The notes beneath the pieces are model-generated. The model was not told the origin of the DNA and ran no database searches. It saw nothing but the letters and a program-made list of their open reading frames with translations. The position numbers and the translations under genes are program-made. A DNA stretch of 43,026 nt, from assembly GCA_947630545.1 (NCBI GenBank), contig CANRHX010000013.1:1-43026 (forward strand), given 5' to 3'. This document shows positions 39,509-43,026 of the stretch, in pieces; position 1 is the stretch's first letter; each line of letters starts with the position of its first letter. The stretch comes from an uncultured Clostridia bacterium (GTDB lineage: Bacteria > Bacillota > Clostridia > TANB77 > CAG-508).

Positions 39509-42331
39509 TTGGAACAAAAAGAGCAACATAATGAAACTAAAGTAAAAAAGAAAAGTAAATTAAGAATGATAATGGTTATAGTTTTTATACTAATGTTTAT
39601 AAGTATAAGTTATGTTTCTTTAAGAAGTGACTATTTGGAATTCAAAGAATTAGGAGAAAATTATAAACAAATATTTTTTACAAACATGCAATATAGATAT
39701 TTAATTATAGGTGGTAGTTTTGTTATATTATATTTGATTATGTATTTAACAAATAGAGGAATCAAAAAAAGTTTGAAAGAATTTTTTGAAAAAGAAAATG
39801 TAATAATGCCAAAACTTCCCAACAAATCTATAGCACTTGTATTTTCAGCAATTGTAAGTGTACTAATTGGCGCAACTCTTATGGAAAAAGTGATTTTATA
39901 TATAGGTAATACATCATTTGGAATAGCAGATCCAATTTTCAATATGGATATTGCATATTATATGTTTCAAAAGCCATTAATAGAAACATTAATACTATAC
40001 ATAGTAGCATTAATAGCTTTCATAACAATATACATAGTAATATATCATGTAATAGTATTTAACTTATATTTTGAAAGCATTGATGGCAAAATGTTAAAAA
40101 CAAGTTTAGCACTAAAAAAAATAATTAGAAATATAAGATTAATAGCTATAGGAATTGCATTAATTACAATTTTAAATACTCAAAATATTTTATTTGACAA
40201 TATGTTAACTATTGATGGAAACAAAGATATAATAGGAGCTAGCTATACAGCTAGTACAATAAAATTATGGGGGTATATGATATTTGCAGTAGTTATTATT
40301 GTTGCTATATTTAGAGCAACTATCAATTTCAAAAAAGGAAATAGAAAAAAAATACTACGCAATCTAGTATCTATACCATTGTATTTAGTAGTTTTATTCA
40401 TAGTTACAATTAGCTTTGATGGAATTTTTGTAAATTCTAATAAATTAGATAAAGAAAAAGCATACTTACAATATAATATTGATAACACAAAACAAGCATA
40501 TAACATAAATATTGATGAGAAAAATTTAGAACATTCAGGAACAATAAATCAAAGTGAAGTAAAAAAGAATAGTGATGTAATTAACAATATATCAATAGTA
40601 AATAAAGATACTATGTTAAAATCTTTAAAAGATAGTCAAACAGAAACTGGTCACTATACATATAGAAATGCTAACATTGCAAAATACAAAATAGATAATG
40701 AAGATAAAATAGTGTATATATCTCCAAGAGAAATAGCAAACAAGGAAAAATCTTATAATAATAAAACGTATGAATATACACATTCACAAGGAGTAGTAAT
40801 AGCATCCGCATCATCAACTACGCAAACAGGTACAATACAATATATTCAGAAAGATATATCTGGTGATGATGATAAAATAAAAATAACTGAGCCAAGAATG
40901 TATTTTGGATTAGAGTCACATGATTTAATTGCAACAAATGTTGAAGGAAAGCAAGAATATGACTATACAGATAAAAATGGAAATGAAATAACAAGTTCAT
41001 ATACAGGTAAGGCAGGATTAAACTTAAATTTCGGAGATAAATTAGTTTTAGGTATATCAAAAGGTAACCCAGGGTTAGCATTTTCAAGTGATATAACTGA
41101 AGATAGTAAAATATTAATAAATAGAAATGTTTTAGAAAGAGCTAAAAAGGCATTACCATATTTAATATATGATGAAAATCCATATACTGTAATTGATAAG
41201 CAAGGAAGAATAATTTGGGTAGTGGATGCTTACACTACATCTAGTCAGTATCCATATTCACAATATACAAGTATAGAGTATGAAAACAGAAAACAAAAAA
41301 TAAATTATATTAGAAATTCAGTAAAAGTATTAATAGATAGCTATTCTGGTGAAGTTTCATACTATATTACAGATAGAACTGATCCTATAGCAATGGCATA
41401 TGAAAAAATATATCCTACATTATTTAAAGAAAAAGATGAACAAATTTCGGATGATATATCAGAACATTTTGTATATCCACAATATTTATATGATGTTCAA
41501 GCTGAAATTTTAGAAATATACCATAATGTAAAACCAGACGTACTATATAGAGAAGATGATTTATGGCAAATAGCTAAATTTAACACATCAAGTGCATCTA
41601 AAGCAACAGGAACAAAAATGGATAGTTATTATACAATGGTAAAGACTTTAGAAGATAAATCACAATTAGGATTAGTACAAATATATAATCCAAAAGATAA
41701 GCAAAATTTGATTTCATATCTTGTTGGAACGACAGAAGGAAACAATAATAAATTAACATTATATAAATTTTCTCAAGATGCAAATTGCGTAGGTCCAATG
41801 CAACTTGCAAAACAAATAGAAGAAGATGAAGAAATTTCTTCTGAATTAGAAGCAATAAATGTTTCTGGAACTAAAATTACAAAACAAATGATTATAGTTC
41901 CAATAGACAATACGCTTTTATATGTTGAGCCAATTTATCAAACAATGCTTAATGAAGAATCAGATGTGCCAATACTTAAAAAGATAATAGTTGCTTCTGG
42001 ACATAAAGTAGCAATGGGAAATAATATGAACCAAGCACTTCAAAATCTTCTTTCTCAATATGCTGTAGACATAGAAATAGAAAATACTGATGATATTGAT
42101 GGGTTAATTGAATCTATAATTAAGGCAAATAATAATCTTACTCAATCAAATGAAAATGGAAATTGGGAAATGATGGGAAAAGATATAGAAAAACTACAAA
42201 CATTAATTAATTCTTTGGAAGTTTTAAAAGAAAAAGAAGATAAGAAACAACAAGAATATATCAACCAGAATACATCTTCAGAAGCGGATAATTTGTCAAA
42301 TACAACCAATATTGTAAATACGATAAATTAA
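39509..42331 (+). CDS. UPF0182-family large membrane protein
   Basis: N-terminal multi-TM; PRMYFGLESHDLIATNVEGKQEYDY...; TTG start after aaggggg. Confidence 0.88.
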   Translation: MEQKEQHNETKVKKKSKLRMIMVIVFILMFISISYVSLRSDYLEFKELGENYKQIFFTNMQYRYLIIGGSFVILYLIMYLTNRGIKKSLKEFFEKENVIMPKLPNKSIALVFSAIVSVLIGATLMEKVILYIGNTSFGIADPIFNMDIAYYMFQKPLIETLILYIVALIAFITIYIVIYHVIVFNLYFESIDGKMLKTSLALKKIIRNIRLIAIGIALITILNTQNILFDNMLTIDGNKDIIGASYTASTIKLWGYMIFAVVIIVAIFRATINFKKGNRKKILRNLVSIPLYLVVLFIVTISFDGIFVNSNKLDKEKAYLQYNIDNTKQAYNINIDEKNLEHSGTINQSEVKKNSDVINNISIVNKDTMLKSLKDSQTETGHYTYRNANIAKYKIDNEDKIVYISPREIANKEKSYNNKTYEYTHSQGVVIASASSTTQTGTIQYIQKDISGDDDKIKITEPRMYFGLESHDLIATNVEGKQEYDYTDKNGNEITSSYTGKAGLNLNFGDKLVLGISKGNPGLAFSSDITEDSKILINRNVLERAKKALPYLIYDENPYTVIDKQGRIIWVVDAYTTSSQYPYSQYTSIEYENRKQKINYIRNSVKVLIDSYSGEVSYYITDRTDPIAMAYEKIYPTLFKEKDEQISDDISEHFVYPQYLYDVQAEILEIYHNVKPDVLYREDDLWQIAKFNTSSASKATGTKMDSYYTMVKTLEDKSQLGLVQIYNPKDKQNLISYLVGTTEGNNNKLTLYKFSQDANCVGPMQLAKQIEEDEEISSELEAINVSGTKITKQMIIVPIDNTLLYVEPIYQTMLNEESDVPILKKIIVASGHKVAMGNNMNQALQNLLSQYAVDIEIENTDDIDGLIESIIKANNNLTQSNENGNWEMMGKDIEKLQTLINSLEVLKEKEDKKQQEYINQNTSSEADNLSNTTNIVNTIN

Positions 42332-42346
42332 AAGTATAAAAATTGT

Positions 42347-42381
42347 AAAAAAGTTTACCATAAATATAGGTGAACTTTTTT
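42347..42381 (+). terminator. terminator-like hairpin whose 3' arm contains the SD of the next gene
   Basis: aaaaaagtttacc (42347-42359) / ggtgaactttttt (42369-42381), one G.U pair, abutting ATG 42382. Confidence 0.75.
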
Positions 42382-42672
42382 ATGTTTTTAAAGAAAAAAA
42401 AATATAATTTATTAAATAAATCTATAGATGATTTAGCTGATACTTTGGAAAAAGGAAATTTGAGGGAATTAGCATATATATTGGGAAGTAAAAAAGAAAT
42501 TATAATTAGAAATTTGATTGCAGGAATTTTTAGAGGTGTTGGCGTTGGAATAGGTGTTACAGTTATTACAGCAATTTTAGTTATGATTCTTCAAAGAATT
42601 GTTAGATTGAATATTCCTATTATTGGGGAATATGTTTCTGATATTGTGGAAATAGTGCAAAAATCTAGATAA
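42382..42672 (+). CDS. DUF5665-like small membrane protein
   Basis: LNKSIDDLADTLEKGNLRELAYILGSKKEIIIRNLIAGIFRGVGVGIGVTVITAILVMILQRIV. Confidence 0.75.
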   Translation: MFLKKKKYNLLNKSIDDLADTLEKGNLRELAYILGSKKEIIIRNLIAGIFRGVGVGIGVTVITAILVMILQRIVRLNIPIIGEYVSDIVEIVQKSR

Positions 42673-42699
42673 ATTTTTTGACTTTTTTTGATTTTTGTA

Positions 42700-42728
42700 T
42701 TGACAAATTTTTTCTATCATATTATAAT
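42700..42728 (+). promoter_or_regulatory. perfect promoter TTGACA-N17-TATAAT for tRNA-Leu
   Basis: ttgaca 42700-42705; tataat 42723-42728. Confidence 0.8.
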
Positions 42729-42766
42729 AACAATTGTCGTTAAGATACCAGTTTTTATTAAAATAT

Positions 42767-42854
42767 GCAGATGTGGCGGAACTGGTAGACGCACAGGACT
42801 TAAAATCCTGCGGTTGAATAAACCGTGCCGGTTCGATTCCGGCCATCTGCACCA
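42767..42854 (+). tRNA. tRNA-Leu (anticodon TAA), CCA encoded
   Basis: gcagatg...catctgc acceptor pairing; loop ctTAAaa; long variable arm; ggttcgattcc. Confidence 0.95.
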
Positions 42855-42939
42855 AGACGAGTTTTTGTCGAACTTTTTATAAGTCTTGATATAACTTAGG
42901 TTACAAGATTATAAAAATTTGATAAACACAAAAACTTCA

Positions 42940-42970
42940 AACCGTTTCAAAAAGAAACGGTCTTTTTTTG
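42940..42970 (+). terminator. intrinsic terminator
   Basis: accgtttc-aaaaa-gaaacggtcttttttt. Confidence 0.85.
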
Positions 42971-43026
42971 ACCAAAAATATTGAAAAAAGGAGGTTTTTG
43001 TGGTATTATGTTACAAATAATTAAAA

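Noticed and set aside
43008-43026. Start of a CDS (ggaggtttttgtggtattATGTTACAAATAATTAAA) at the window edge
   Set aside because: Only a few codons visible; cannot be supported.

Overview
AT-rich, gene-dense chromosomal window, probably from a spore-forming low-GC Firmicute/Clostridia lineage (sleB homologue, T-box, divergent SPFH/NfeD pair). The housekeeping backbone is rpmE, glyS with a T-box leader, rpsO, pnp, SPFH/NfeD, murB, yvcK-like, glycogen debranching enzyme, holA, sleB-like, tyrS, acyl-CoA synthetase, hemolysin III, RluD-like, asnB, rpmF, tRNA-Thr, MATE, NUDIX, carAB, FAD/Rieske oxidoreductase, ABC transporter, ftsY, UPF0182 and tRNA-Leu. The most exciting candidate is an unannotated locus at about 29381-29640 that looks like a par/Fst-type type I toxin-antitoxin system. 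It has a 22-aa hydrophobic ORF with a partly sequestered Shine-Dalgarno (SD), a convergent perfect TTGACA-N17-TATAAT antisense promoter, a shared bidirectional terminator, and a direct repeat that makes the antisense RNA complementary to the toxin start region. Other signals: a prepilin-like protein whose C-terminus looks like a diversity-generating retroelement (DGR) variable region with no reverse transcriptase in the window; a (CA)14 tract inside a promoter-RBS-mini-ORF-terminator unit; a frameshift at the start of the DGR-like pilin; a modular long-palindrome repeat family at two sites; two genes whose SD lies in the 3' arm of an abutting terminator-like hairpin; and an RluD-like gene with two identical-type single-base insertions. 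All of this is from reading the sequence; no database search or folding program was run.
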